Shown here piece by piece: positions 42,446-51,155 of a stretch of 58,867 nt of DNA. This stretch comes from Desulfobacteraceae bacterium (GTDB lineage Bacteria; Desulfobacterota; Desulfobacteria; Desulfobacterales; Desulfobacteraceae), in contig JAAEMK010000230.1 in the NCBI GenBank assembly GCA_024225635.1, positions 1 to 58,867 on the forward strand. The letters are read 5' to 3'. Below the pieces are notes generated by a model, which was not told the DNA's origin, searched no databases, and saw only the letters and a list, made by a program, of their open reading frames with translations. Position 1 is the stretch's first letter. Every line of letters begins with the position of its first letter. The position numbers were made by a program, and so were the translations under genes.

Positions 42446-45079
42446 ATGAACCATGGTGATTTCAAGAAAGCATCCTTGATAGCGATTCTTCTAATTCTCT
42501 TTTGTTGTGTCAACGTTTCCGCCGAAGACAAGGTCACGGTTGGAATCCTTCCCTTTTCCGTGCATGCCGACCAGGGGATAAACCACCTTGATAAAAAACT
42601 GGCCGGGATGATGTCGGAAAATTTCCGAAAGGACGGGGCCGCAACCGTGGTGCTGGACGAGGTGCCGGCGGGGACAGGTCTTGGATACCGGAAGATCCGT
42701 GAGATCGGTATCCGGTACGGGGTGGACTACCTTGTGTGGGGCTCCGTGTTCATGGCCGGGGGACGCTTGAGCATCGATGCCAAGATGGGAGCCACCTTTG
42801 ACTCAAAGGCGCCGGATTCCTTTTTTGCCGAAGCCAAGGGCGTTGAAAACCTGTTTTCGGCCGTCGGCAACCTTTCCCGGGAAATATCCAGCGTCATTTT
42901 CCAGAAGAAATTCATCACTTCGGTCAGGCTTGAGGGAAACAGGCGGATCGAGTCCGACGCCGTTCTCAGGCTTTTAAATGTGAAATCCGGGGAGATTTTC
43001 AATCCCGGCAATTTGTCGGATGATCTGAAAAAGATCTACAAAATGGGCTATTTCGATGATGCCAGGGTGGAGAGCAACCAGCAGGAAAAAGGGGTGGAAC
43101 TTGTTTTCACCGTGGTTGAAAAACCCAGCGTGAGACGGGTTAAGATCAAGGGAAACCATGTCTATGAGGCTACCGAGATCACCGAGGTGATCCGGACAAG
43201 CACCGGCTCCATCCTCAATATCTTCAAGCTGGATGCCGATGTGGCCAGGATCAAGGCCATGTACACGGAAAAAAATTATCATAATTGCGCCATTCGCTAT
43301 GAAATTGCTCCCCTTGACAACAACCAGGCCGACATCCAGTTTGTTATCGAAGAGGGCAACAAGCTCAGGATCGAAAAACTAGCGTTCGAGGGCAACCAAT
43401 ACTTTTCCGACAAACAGATCCAAAAGGTGATGAAGACGAAAAAGAAGGGTTTCTTCTACTGGCTCACCTCATCAGGCGACCTTGACAGGAACGAGCTTGA
43501 CCAGGATGTGTTCAGGATCGAATCCCATTACAAGGACCAGGGATTTGTGGATGCCAGGGTCTCGGACCCGGAGATAAAACTTGGAAAGGAGAGCATCTCC
43601 GTCAAGTTCAAGATAGATGAAGGACTTCAGTACCGGATCGGGACAATCGAGTTCAAGGGGGATATCATCGTTCCGGTTGAGAATCTGGAAAAGACCATCA
43701 AATCCACCTCATCTGAGCTTTACTCCAGGAAGCGGCTGAGAAGCGACGTGATCTCCCTTACCGACATCTACTCGGACAAGGGGTTTGCAAATGCCGACAT
43801 CTCTCCGTCCATTACCCGGGACAAGGAGACAAAACTTGTAAACATCATCTTTAACATGGAAAAAGGCTCCCCTGTCTATTTTGAGCGAATCATCATCAGC
43901 GGCAATACAAAGACCCGGGACAAGGTGATTCGAAGACAGCTCAGGATTTACGAGCAGGAACTCTACTCCATGTCCAAGCTCCAGTCGAGCGTGAAAAATC
44001 TTAGAAGGATCGATTATTTTGAGAACGTGGAGGTCAACACCTCCAAGGGAAGCCGGGACGACCGGCTCAATGTTCACATCGGCATCACTGAAAAGGCCAC
44101 CGGCGCATTCAGCTTCGGCGGCGGTTATTCCAGTGAGGACTCCATCTTCGGAATGGTTTCCATCACGGAGAGGAACCTCTTCGGCAAGGGCCAGATCCTT
44201 ACGTTAAAGGCGGAAGTTTCGGGTACGTCCAACAAATACACCTTGAGTTTTACCGAACCCTGGCTCTTTGACATTCCCCTGAGCGCGGGTTTCGACGTCT
44301 ACAACTGGGACAAGGAGTATGACTACTATGACAAGGAAAGCCGGGGCGGGGCCTTAAGGCTCGGGTACATGATCTTTGATTTTACCAGCGTCGGTTTGAA
44401 GTACGGGTTCGAGGATTTTCATATCACCAATGTCCAGGATGATTACACCTCGGTTAATGCCGGCCACTATGTTACGAGCAGTATCACCACCTCATTGAAA
44501 TACGACTCCAGGAACAAACGCTTCAATGCGACCAAGGGTATGTTGAACAGCCTTTCCGTGGAGTATGCCGGCGGACCCCTCGGGGGCGAGATCGATTTCA
44601 CCAAGTACGTTGCGGAATCGGGCATCCACTTTCCCATTTTCTGGAAGGTAACCGGGCTGATCCACGGCAAGGCCGGATTCCTGGACGACAACTCACACAT
44701 AGTTATCGATTATGAAAAATTTTATCTTGGCGGCATTAATTCCGTCCGTGGGTATGACTGGCAGGATATCAACGCCGGTAACGACGACAAGGACAAGATC
44801 ACGGGAGGGGTGAAGTTCGTCCAGTTCAATGCGGAGCTTAACTTTCCACTCCTGGACGATGTCGGGCTTGCCGGGGTGCTGTTCTATGATACCGGGGATG
44901 TGTTCGCAAAGGGCGAAGATCTGGCCGTTGATAGCCTTTATTCAAGCTATGGCGCAGGCATCCGCTGGTATTCGCCCATGGGGCCCATCCGGATTGAGTA
45001 CGGCATAACCCTGGATGATACGGAAGAGTCCTCGGCTGGGGACAGCCGGTGGGAGTTTTCCATGGGCAGCTCTTTTTAA
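42446..45079 (+). CDS. bamA: Outer-membrane protein assembly factor BamA with an extra N-terminal domain
   Basis: BamA inserts beta-barrel proteins into the outer membrane. The 877 residues begin with a signal peptide (ending VNVSA), then a domain of about 125 residues (VGILPFSVHADQGINHLDKK; YGVDYLVWGSVFMAGG) resembling the N-terminal fold of TolB/FlgO-type proteins, which E. coli BamA lacks. Five POTRA domains follow (starting near 154, 227, 302, 390 and 469), then the Omp85 barrel from about 545 (GAFSFGGGYSSEDSIFGMV) ending in a terminal phenylalanine (FSMGSSF). The ATG at 42446 is chosen because it starts the signal peptide; the frame is open from 42407. Confidence 0.94.
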   Translation: MNHGDFKKASLIAILLILFCCVNVSAEDKVTVGILPFSVHADQGINHLDKKLAGMMSENFRKDGAATVVLDEVPAGTGLGYRKIREIGIRYGVDYLVWGSVFMAGGRLSIDAKMGATFDSKAPDSFFAEAKGVENLFSAVGNLSREISSVIFQKKFITSVRLEGNRRIESDAVLRLLNVKSGEIFNPGNLSDDLKKIYKMGYFDDARVESNQQEKGVELVFTVVEKPSVRRVKIKGNHVYEATEITEVIRTSTGSILNIFKLDADVARIKAMYTEKNYHNCAIRYEIAPLDNNQADIQFVIEEGNKLRIEKLAFEGNQYFSDKQIQKVMKTKKKGFFYWLTSSGDLDRNELDQDVFRIESHYKDQGFVDARVSDPEIKLGKESISVKFKIDEGLQYRIGTIEFKGDIIVPVENLEKTIKSTSSELYSRKRLRSDVISLTDIYSDKGFANADISPSITRDKETKLVNIIFNMEKGSPVYFERIIISGNTKTRDKVIRRQLRIYEQELYSMSKLQSSVKNLRRIDYFENVEVNTSKGSRDDRLNVHIGITEKATGAFSFGGGYSSEDSIFGMVSITERNLFGKGQILTLKAEVSGTSNKYTLSFTEPWLFDIPLSAGFDVYNWDKEYDYYDKESRGGALRLGYMIFDFTSVGLKYGFEDFHITNVQDDYTSVNAGHYVTSSITTSLKYDSRNKRFNATKGMLNSLSVEYAGGPLGGEIDFTKYVAESGIHFPIFWKVTGLIHGKAGFLDDNSHIVIDYEKFYLGGINSVRGYDWQDINAGNDDKDKITGGVKFVQFNAELNFPLLDDVGLAGVLFYDTGDVFAKGEDLAVDSLYSSYGAGIRWYSPMGPIRIEYGITLDDTEESSAGDSRWEFSMGSSF

Positions 45080-45129
45080 CGATTGATTTGGGCGCTATGC
45101 CCTCTATTAAACCTATTCAGGAGGAAACA

Positions 45130-45666
45130 ATGAAAGCATTGAATCGAATGGCGCTGACAACAGCGGCTATTTTTATTTTCGGGGCGGCATCGGCTGTTGC
45201 AGCGGATCTGCCAAAGATCGGGATTGTCAATTTCCAGAAGGTTCTCGCCACCTCGAGCCCGGGCAAGATTGCCAAGGCCGAGATAAACAAGAAGGGAAAA
45301 GAGATGGAAGAGAGCCTCAAGGCCAAAGGGACCGAGCTTGAGGAGCTGAAAAAGACCATCGAGCGCGAGGCCCTGGTGATGAGCAAGGATAAGCGTGATG
45401 AAAAAGAGCGTGAATTCAGGATCAAGGTCAACGATTTCAAGACCATGCAGGCAAGGTACAAGGATAGCTTCAAGAGCCTTGAAGCCCGGCTTGTCTCAAA
45501 AATCAACCGGGACGTCCTGGAGCTTGCCAAAAAAATGGGAAAGGATGGAGGCTATATGCTCATCCTGGAGCGGAATGCCGCGGGTGTCATGTATTTTCCC
45601 GAAGCCCTGGATATCACCGACGAGCTGATCACCGAGTTCAACAAGAGTTCCGTAAAGGCAAAATAG
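45130..45666 (+). CDS. skp: Periplasmic chaperone Skp/OmpH
   Basis: Skp holds unfolded outer-membrane proteins in the periplasm on their way to BamA. The 178 residues have a signal peptide ending AVAA, a short strand KIGIVNFQKVLATSSPGK, and two long charged helices that form the tentacles (residues 50-135). The ATG at 45130 has GAGGAAA upstream. It is placed between bamA and lpxD as in many proteobacteria. Confidence 0.92.
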   Translation: MKALNRMALTTAAIFIFGAASAVAADLPKIGIVNFQKVLATSSPGKIAKAEINKKGKEMEESLKAKGTELEELKKTIEREALVMSKDKRDEKEREFRIKVNDFKTMQARYKDSFKSLEARLVSKINRDVLELAKKMGKDGGYMLILERNAAGVMYFPEALDITDELITEFNKSSVKAK

Positions 45667-45677
45667 CAGACTGATAC

Positions 45678-46724
45678 ATGAAAATTACCATTAATGACCT
45701 GGCTAAAAACATTGGCGGTGAGGTTATAGGCGACGGAGCCCTGGAAATATCCGGGGTCTCCTCCTTTGACGACGCCAATGCCGACGAAATCACCTTTGCC
45801 GTGGACCCCAAATTCCTGAACCGGTTGAACGAAACCCGGGCCGGGGCCGTGATCGTGCCCCTGGATTTTCAGGATGCCGGTTCCGCCAACCTTACCTGTA
45901 CGCTTGTGAAATCCGAGAATCCAAAGCTGCACTTTTTCAGGATCGTCTCAAAATTTCATCCCCCAAAAGAGCCTGACCGTACAATCTCCCCCATGGCGTC
46001 CATGGGCAGGAACCTTGACCTGGGGAAAGATGTCACCATCGCCCCCAACGTTACGGTGGGCGACAATGTCACGTTAGGGGATCGTGTCTGCCTCATGCCC
46101 GGGGTTTATGTGGGGGACAATGTTGTCATCGGCAGCGACACAACCATCAAACCCAATGTGACGGTGATGGAGAAGACTCGGATCGGCCGGCGGGTCCTCA
46201 TTCACTCCGGCACGGTGATCGGCAGCGACGGGTTTGGTTTCACCCCCAACCAGGGAGGCCATGAGAAGCTGATCCACGCAGGCTTTGTCAGGATTGACGA
46301 TGATGTGGAAATCGGCGCCTGCAACACCATCGACCGGGGAACGTTGGGCCTTACATGGATCGGCAAGGGTGTCAAGACCGATAATCTTGTTCACATTGCC
46401 CACAATGTCACTATTGGCGAGAATTCCCTCATCGTTGCCCAGGTGGGCATCGCAGGGAGCGCCGCCATTGGAAAGAATGTTATCCTTGCGGGAAAGTCGG
46501 CGGTATCAGGCCATCTTACCGTCGGGGACGGCGCCATCGTAGGGCCGGGCGCCGGTGTCCTCTCCAGTGTTCCTCCGGGGGAGATCGTCTCCGGGCTTCC
46601 CACTATGCCCCATAAGCTCTGGCTTAAGGTGGGGAAGATTCTTCCAAGGCTTCCGGATTTCAGAAAACGGCTTTCGGCCCTTGAAAAACGAGTCGAACGC
46701 CAGGAAACGGATAAACGCGATTAA
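45678..46724 (+). CDS. lpxD: UDP-3-O-acylglucosamine N-acyltransferase LpxD
   Basis: LpxD adds the N-linked hydroxyacyl chain in lipid A synthesis. The 348 residues have the N-terminal uridine-binding domain and a left-handed beta-helix of hexapeptide repeats (VTIAPNVTVGDNVTLGDRV and on), with the catalytic histidine region in DNLVHIAHNVTIGENSLIV. The C-terminal helix (LSALEKRVERQE) is normal. It begins 11 bases after skp. Confidence 0.95.
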   Translation: MKITINDLAKNIGGEVIGDGALEISGVSSFDDANADEITFAVDPKFLNRLNETRAGAVIVPLDFQDAGSANLTCTLVKSENPKLHFFRIVSKFHPPKEPDRTISPMASMGRNLDLGKDVTIAPNVTVGDNVTLGDRVCLMPGVYVGDNVVIGSDTTIKPNVTVMEKTRIGRRVLIHSGTVIGSDGFGFTPNQGGHEKLIHAGFVRIDDDVEIGACNTIDRGTLGLTWIGKGVKTDNLVHIAHNVTIGENSLIVAQVGIAGSAAIGKNVILAGKSAVSGHLTVGDGAIVGPGAGVLSSVPPGEIVSGLPTMPHKLWLKVGKILPRLPDFRKRLSALEKRVERQETDKRD

Positions 46725-46797
46725 GCGTTGCAAGACCGGTTGTCATGATTTACAATCAAAATTGTTTCACAGTTTTACCACGAACGGAGTTTTTCAT

Positions 46798-47568
46798 ATG
46801 ATTCATCCCACGGCAATAATTGATCCAAGTGCTGAGATCGATTCCAACGTCACCATCGGACCCTATGCCATCATCGAGGGCGATGTCCGTATCGGAGCCG
46901 GCACGGAGATTGGCCCCCACGCCACCATCGATCAATACGTTACCATCGGTCCTGACTGCAGGATCTTCCAGTATGCTTCCATCGGGGGAGCTCCCCAGGA
47001 TTTGAAGTTCCACGGTGAAAAGACCTATCTCAAGATCGGGCGGGGGTCCATCATCCGTGAGTTTGTAACCATCAACCGGGGAACCGAGTTCGGAGGCGGT
47101 TATACGGAAGTGGGGGAGGAAAACTACCTCATGGCCTATACCCATATTGCCCACGACTGCAAGACCGGAAACAGGGTCATCCTTGCCAACAACTCCACCC
47201 TGGCCGGTCACATCGAACTTGGGAATAACGTAACGGTGGGCGGCCTTGTGGCGGTTCACCAGTTTGTCAAAGTCGGAGACTATGCCTATATCGGCGGCAA
47301 ATCAGCCGTTACCAAGGATATTCCCCCCTACGTGATTGCCGCGGGTGACCGGGCAACCCTCCACGGTCTCAACAATGTCGGGCTTAAACGGCACAACTTT
47401 TCGAAATCCACCCTCCAGGAGCTGAAAAAGGCGTACCGGATCGTATTTCGAATCGGCCTCACCGTAAAGCAGGCGGCAGAGCGGGTCAAGGCCGAGGTGG
47501 AACAGATTCCCGAGGTGGTCAATTTCATGACCTTTATCCAGGAGTCCAACCGGGGCGTGACAAGATAA
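46798..47568 (+). CDS. lpxA: UDP-N-acetylglucosamine acyltransferase LpxA
   Basis: LpxA performs the first step of lipid A synthesis. The 256 residues are mostly hexapeptide repeats (MIHPTAIIDPSAEIDSNVTI; IGPYAIIEGDVRIG) with the catalytic histidine in YTHIAHDCKTGNRV near residue 121 and the GLNNVGLKRHNFSK loop. The ATG at 46798 gives the classic start. The lpxD-lpxA gap is 73 bases and lacks fabZ, which usually sits here. Confidence 0.96.
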   Translation: MIHPTAIIDPSAEIDSNVTIGPYAIIEGDVRIGAGTEIGPHATIDQYVTIGPDCRIFQYASIGGAPQDLKFHGEKTYLKIGRGSIIREFVTINRGTEFGGGYTEVGEENYLMAYTHIAHDCKTGNRVILANNSTLAGHIELGNNVTVGGLVAVHQFVKVGDYAYIGGKSAVTKDIPPYVIAAGDRATLHGLNNVGLKRHNFSKSTLQELKKAYRIVFRIGLTVKQAAERVKAEVEQIPEVVNFMTFIQESNRGVTR

Positions 47569-47571
47569 GTT

Positions 47572-48390
47572 ATGAAGATCGGACTCATTGCAGGAGGGGG
47601 CCAGTTTCCCCTCCTTTTTGCTGAAAAGGCAAGGCGGAACGGATACGAGATCCATGCCGCGGCCTACGTCAACGAAGCCTCAACCGAACTTGGCGACCAT
47701 GTGGATTCCATTGAGTGGCTTCACCTGGGCCAGGTCGGGCGTCTGCTGAAGCATTTCCGGCGCCAGGGGGTTACCGAGGCTGTCATGCTCGGATCAGTCA
47801 AAAAAACACGGCTTTTTACCGACATCAAGCCGGATCTCAAGGCCCTTGCATTCATCGCCAGGATGGGGGCGCAAACCCACGACGATTCCATATTGAGGGC
47901 CTTTGCGGATCTCCTTCAAAAGGAAGGGGTCAACATCAGGCCTTCCACCTTTCTTCTGCCGGAACTCATATCCCCTAAAGGATGCTGGACAAAGCGTAAA
48001 CCCGGCAAGGCGGAAAAAAAGGATATTCGGATCGGCTGGCGCATGGCCAGGGAGATCGGGAGGCTGGACATCGGCCAATGTCTGGTGATCAGCAACGGAA
48101 CCGTGCTTGCCGTTGAGGCGGTGGACGGTACCGACGCTACCATTGCCAGGGGAGGTTCCCTATGCAAGGGAGGGGCCGTGGTGGTGAAGCTGTGCAAGCC
48201 TGAACAGGACCAGCGGTTCGATCTGCCCTCATCGGGTGTTGAAACCATCAGGACCATGCACGCTTCCGGGGTTTCGGTGCTTGTGCTCGAGGCCGGAAAG
48301 AGCCTCTCCTTTGACAGGGAAGAGATGATCGGCCTTGCCGACGAACTCGGTATCACCATTGTCGCCATGGAAGAGGGGGAGGCGGCATGA
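47572..48390 (+). CDS. lpxI: UDP-2,3-diacylglucosamine pyrophosphatase LpxI
   Basis: LpxI (DUF1009 family) hydrolyses UDP-2,3-diacylglucosamine to lipid X, replacing LpxH in alphaproteobacteria and some others. The 272 residues begin KIGLIAGGGQFPLLFAEKA and contain the family segments FIARMGAQTHDDSILRAFAD and EAVDGTDATIARGGSLCKGG. It starts three bases after lpxA and its end overlaps lpxB by four bases, confirming a lipid A operon. Confidence 0.93.
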   Translation: MKIGLIAGGGQFPLLFAEKARRNGYEIHAAAYVNEASTELGDHVDSIEWLHLGQVGRLLKHFRRQGVTEAVMLGSVKKTRLFTDIKPDLKALAFIARMGAQTHDDSILRAFADLLQKEGVNIRPSTFLLPELISPKGCWTKRKPGKAEKKDIRIGWRMAREIGRLDIGQCLVISNGTVLAVEAVDGTDATIARGGSLCKGGAVVVKLCKPEQDQRFDLPSSGVETIRTMHASGVSVLVLEAGKSLSFDREEMIGLADELGITIVAMEEGEAA

Positions 48391-49535
48391 CGCCTGTTCA
48401 AAAGTCCCGTCATATCATGATCCTTGCCGGGGAACCCTCCGGGGATCTCCATGGCGCCAACCTGGTAAAAAGCCTGAAACAGGCGGACTCCCGGATCAGG
48501 ATCACGGGCATCGGCGGAGATGGGATGGCGGCCCGGGGCATGGAGCTGTTTTTCCACATCAACCGGCTCTCGGTCATGGGGCTCACAGAGGTGCTCCTCC
48601 AGTTCCGGGTAATCAAGCAAGCCTTTTACTGCTTCAGAGACCGGGTCAGAACCACGAAACCGGATCTTGTGATCCTGATCGATTATCCCGGGTTCAATCT
48701 CCGGGCGGCCGAATTTGCCAAAAAAGCCGGGATTCCGGTCCTCTACTATATCACACCCAAGGTGTGGGCCTGGAAACGCTCCCGGCTCAAGACCATCAAA
48801 CGGGTGGTGGACCATGCCGCACTGATTTTTCCCTTTGAATCGCCCATATTTCAAAAGGAAGGCATCCCCTCGACCTTTGTGGGCAACCCCCTGCTGGACT
48901 GCTATCCGGACACCATGATTCCCGTCCGTTCCGGGAAAGATGGGGAATATACCATCGGCCTGCTTCCCGGGTCCAGGGAGACGGAGATCTCAGCGCTTTT
49001 AAAGACCATGGTTGAATCCGCCGTCCTGATCAGGGAACGGACCGGAAATGTCCGGTTCCTTGTATCCGCAGCCCCCACCGTGGATCATGGGCGGATGGAA
49101 GAGATCATCGCTCCCCACAACCGGGACCGCCTGTTCACCCTTGTCAAGGGCACTCCCCAGGCTATTTTTGACCGGGCCGACCTGCTGGTCGCCGCATCGG
49201 GAACCGTAACCCTGGAGGCCGCCATCTGCGGGGTGCCCATGATCATTGTCTACAAGCTCTCCTCCCTGACATTTTTCATTGGGAAGATCTTTGTAAGACT
49301 CAAACATGTGGGGCTTGCCAACATCATCGCGGGACACGAGGTGGTGCCGGAGCTGCTCCAGGACCAGGCAACGCCGGAAACCATTGCCGGGACCGCCGTA
49401 TCCCTCCTGAACCCTGAAAAACTAAGGCGGATGAGGGCAAGGCTGTTGATGATCCGAGAACTCCTCGGGGGCAGCGGCGCATCCCGGCGTACGGCACGGC
49501 TGGCCCTGGATCTCATCCGAACCCGAGGCCTGTGA
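48387..49535 (+). CDS. lpxB: Lipid-A-disaccharide synthase LpxB
   Basis: LpxB condenses lipid X with UDP-2,3-diacylglucosamine. The 382 residues include the N-terminal LAGEPSGDLHGANLVKSL, YYITPKVWAWKRSRLKTIKR in the middle, GLLPGSRETEISALL near 192 and the C-terminal ASGTVTLEAAICGVPMIIVY nucleotide-sugar site. It is the last gene of the run; a new promoter follows at 49557. Confidence 0.96.
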   Translation: MTPVQKSRHIMILAGEPSGDLHGANLVKSLKQADSRIRITGIGGDGMAARGMELFFHINRLSVMGLTEVLLQFRVIKQAFYCFRDRVRTTKPDLVILIDYPGFNLRAAEFAKKAGIPVLYYITPKVWAWKRSRLKTIKRVVDHAALIFPFESPIFQKEGIPSTFVGNPLLDCYPDTMIPVRSGKDGEYTIGLLPGSRETEISALLKTMVESAVLIRERTGNVRFLVSAAPTVDHGRMEEIIAPHNRDRLFTLVKGTPQAIFDRADLLVAASGTVTLEAAICGVPMIIVYKLSSLTFFIGKIFVRLKHVGLANIIAGHEVVPELLQDQATPETIAGTAVSLLNPEKLRRMRARLLMIRELLGGSGASRRTARLALDLIRTRGL

Positions 49536-49556
49536 CTGAAAAACCCCTTTTTCCCT

Positions 49557-49586
49557 TTGACATTTTTCAGGACTATGATCTAATAC
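49557..49586 (+). promoter_or_regulatory. Sigma-70-type promoter of the CNNM/CorC gene
   Basis: TTGACA (49557-49562), an 18-base spacer and TAATAC (49581-49586) lie about 48 bases before the ATG at 49634. AGAGG is the ribosome site. Confidence 0.7.
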
Positions 49587-49633
49587 CATCAATATTCAGT
49601 CAAATTCCACGTTAAAGAGGTAAACACGAAACC

Positions 49634-50878
49634 ATGCCAACCCAGTTGATTCTCCTTGCTCTCTGTCTGCTGCTTTCCGCTTTTTTTTCTTCTTCAGAGA
49701 CAGCGCTCTTTTCCATATCCAAGATTCGGGCCCTTCACCTGGCCAAGGAGGGAACAAGGTTCGACCGCCTCATCATGCGGATGAAACAAGACTCCCACGG
49801 CCTTTTAACAACCATTCTCATTGGAAACAACCTGGTGAACATCGGCGGCTCCGCCCTTGCCACCGCTATTGTCATGGAACAGTTCCATTCCAACGCAGTG
49901 GGCATCGCCACCGGTATCATGACCTTTCTCATCCTCGTGTTCGGGGAGATTATTCCCAAATCATTCGCCACCCAGAACAATGTGCTGGTGGCCAGGATCG
50001 TTATTTTTCCGTTGTTTTGGCTTTCCAAGCTGTTTTATCCCATCATCGTGGTGCTCAATTTCATACCGAGGATTCTTGGGGGCTATTCAAAACAGCCCGC
50101 CGTTACCGAGGATGAACTCATGACCATGGTGGAGGTGGTCGAGGAGGGAGGGGAGATCAAAGAGGAGGAGCGGGAACTGATCTCCAATATCTTTGAATTT
50201 GACGACACCAGCTCCTCCGAGATCATGACCCCCAGGGTCGACATGTATGTCATCGATGTGGATGACCCCCTGGATATCAAGGAGATCATCAATTCCGGAT
50301 TTTCCCGGATTCCCGTGATCGAGGAGAACATCGACAACGTGGTGGGCATCCTGAACATCAAGGATCTGTTTGCCCATTATCATGAGCGCTGCATCAAGGA
50401 TGAGGATTCAGCCTTTGATGTCAGGACGATTATGCGGGAACCCCTGTTTGTTCCGAGTTCCAAAAAGATCGATTCCCTGCTCCATGAGTTCAAGCAGCTG
50501 AAAAACCATATCGGTATCGTGATCGACGAACACGGCGGCGTTGAAGGCCTGGTCACCATGGAGGACGTCCTGGAGGAGCTCGTGGGTGAGATCTCGGACG
50601 AAACCGACCAGCTTGATCCCCATCTGGTCAAGCTCAAGGATAAACGCTGGATCGTCCTTGGTAAGGCCGATATCGACGAGATCAACAAGAACCTGGGGCT
50701 GTCCATCGATGAATCCAACGATTATGATACCTTTTCCGGATATATCCTGGACCGGATCGGAAGGATTCCGGATGTGGGAGAAAGCATCGACATTGAACCC
50801 TATACGGCCACGGTCAAGGAGAAGGACGGTAACCGGATAAAAACCTTTGTGTTGAAAAAAGAAGTAAAAAAGGCTTGA
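49634..50878 (+). CDS. CNNM/CorC-family transporter (hemolysin C-like, DUF21-CBS)
   Basis: This 414-residue membrane protein has an N-terminal DUF21/CNNM domain of about four helices (SAFFSSSETALFSISKIRALHL; GEIIPKSFATQNN), two CBS domains (about 195-320, EIMTPRVDMYVIDVDDPLD) and a C-terminal CorC/HlyC domain (about 330-410). Members are linked to Mg or Co efflux and related cation handling; the old name hemolysin is misleading. The promoter of the aro leader overlaps its stop codon. Confidence 0.9.
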   Translation: MPTQLILLALCLLLSAFFSSSETALFSISKIRALHLAKEGTRFDRLIMRMKQDSHGLLTTILIGNNLVNIGGSALATAIVMEQFHSNAVGIATGIMTFLILVFGEIIPKSFATQNNVLVARIVIFPLFWLSKLFYPIIVVLNFIPRILGGYSKQPAVTEDELMTMVEVVEEGGEIKEEERELISNIFEFDDTSSSEIMTPRVDMYVIDVDDPLDIKEIINSGFSRIPVIEENIDNVVGILNIKDLFAHYHERCIKDEDSAFDVRTIMREPLFVPSSKKIDSLLHEFKQLKNHIGIVIDEHGGVEGLVTMEDVLEELVGEISDETDQLDPHLVKLKDKRWIVLGKADIDEINKNLGLSIDESNDYDTFSGYILDRIGRIPDVGESIDIEPYTATVKEKDGNRIKTFVLKKEVKKA

Positions 50879-50901
50879 CTTTGACGAAAAGAGTCTATAC
50901 G
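50875..50901 (+). promoter_or_regulatory. Candidate promoter of the aromatic operon
   Basis: TTGACT (50875-50880) and TATACG (50896-50901) with a 15-base spacer lie about 50 bases before the leader-peptide GTG. The spacer is short, so the exact hexamers are uncertain; TTGACG at 50881 is an alternative -35. Confidence 0.45.
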
Positions 50902-50949
50902 CTGTTACGAAATTATTAACCGTATCGACTCCCAAGGAAAAGAATTACA

Positions 50950-51027
50950 GTGAACACACTCAACGCAGGCAACTTTTACTTTTATTTTAGGTATTATTTT
51001 AATACCGGTCTGCCTGTGGTGCACTGA
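50950..51027 (+). CDS. Phe/Tyr-rich leader peptide of the aromatic operon attenuator
   Basis: This 25-codon frame begins at GTG 50950, with AAGGAAA eleven bases upstream, and ends at TGA 51025. The peptide reads MNTLNAGN, then FYFYFRYYF, then NTGLPVVH. Codons 9-17 (50974-51000) hold four Phe and four Tyr codons in nine. There are no Trp codons. Slow translation of this run when charged tRNA-Phe or tRNA-Tyr is scarce would hold the ribosome just before the antiterminator strand at 51007. This is the design of E. coli pheL and trpL leaders; the reading as a leader peptide is inference, though supported by the adjacent hairpins and operon. Confidence 0.92.
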   Translation: MNTLNAGNFYFYFRYYFNTGLPVVH

Positions 51028-51097
51028 AAGAGACGATACTAATCTAAAAAGTGAAAAAGCCGCAGCAGACCAAAGGTCGCTGCGGCTTTTGTGTTTT
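51007..51097 (+). promoter_or_regulatory. Transcription attenuator: antiterminator and intrinsic terminator
   Basis: Terminator: AAAAGCCGCAGC (51055-51066) pairs perfectly with GCTGCGGCTTTT (51079-51090), with an inner GAC/GTC pairing, followed by GTGTTTT. Antiterminator: GGTCTGCCTGTGG (51007-51019), within the last leader codons, pairs with CCGCAGCAGACC (51060-51071), twelve pairs with one G-U and one bulged C. These two structures share 51060-51066 and exclude each other. A ribosome that reaches the leader stop at 51025 covers 51007-51019 and lets the terminator form; one stalled in the Phe/Tyr run leaves it free. Confidence 0.9.
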
Positions 51098-51155
51098 GTA
51101 AGGGCTGCGGGGACGTAAAAAACTGCAGCCCTTTTTCCTTTCCAAGGAGAAAAAA

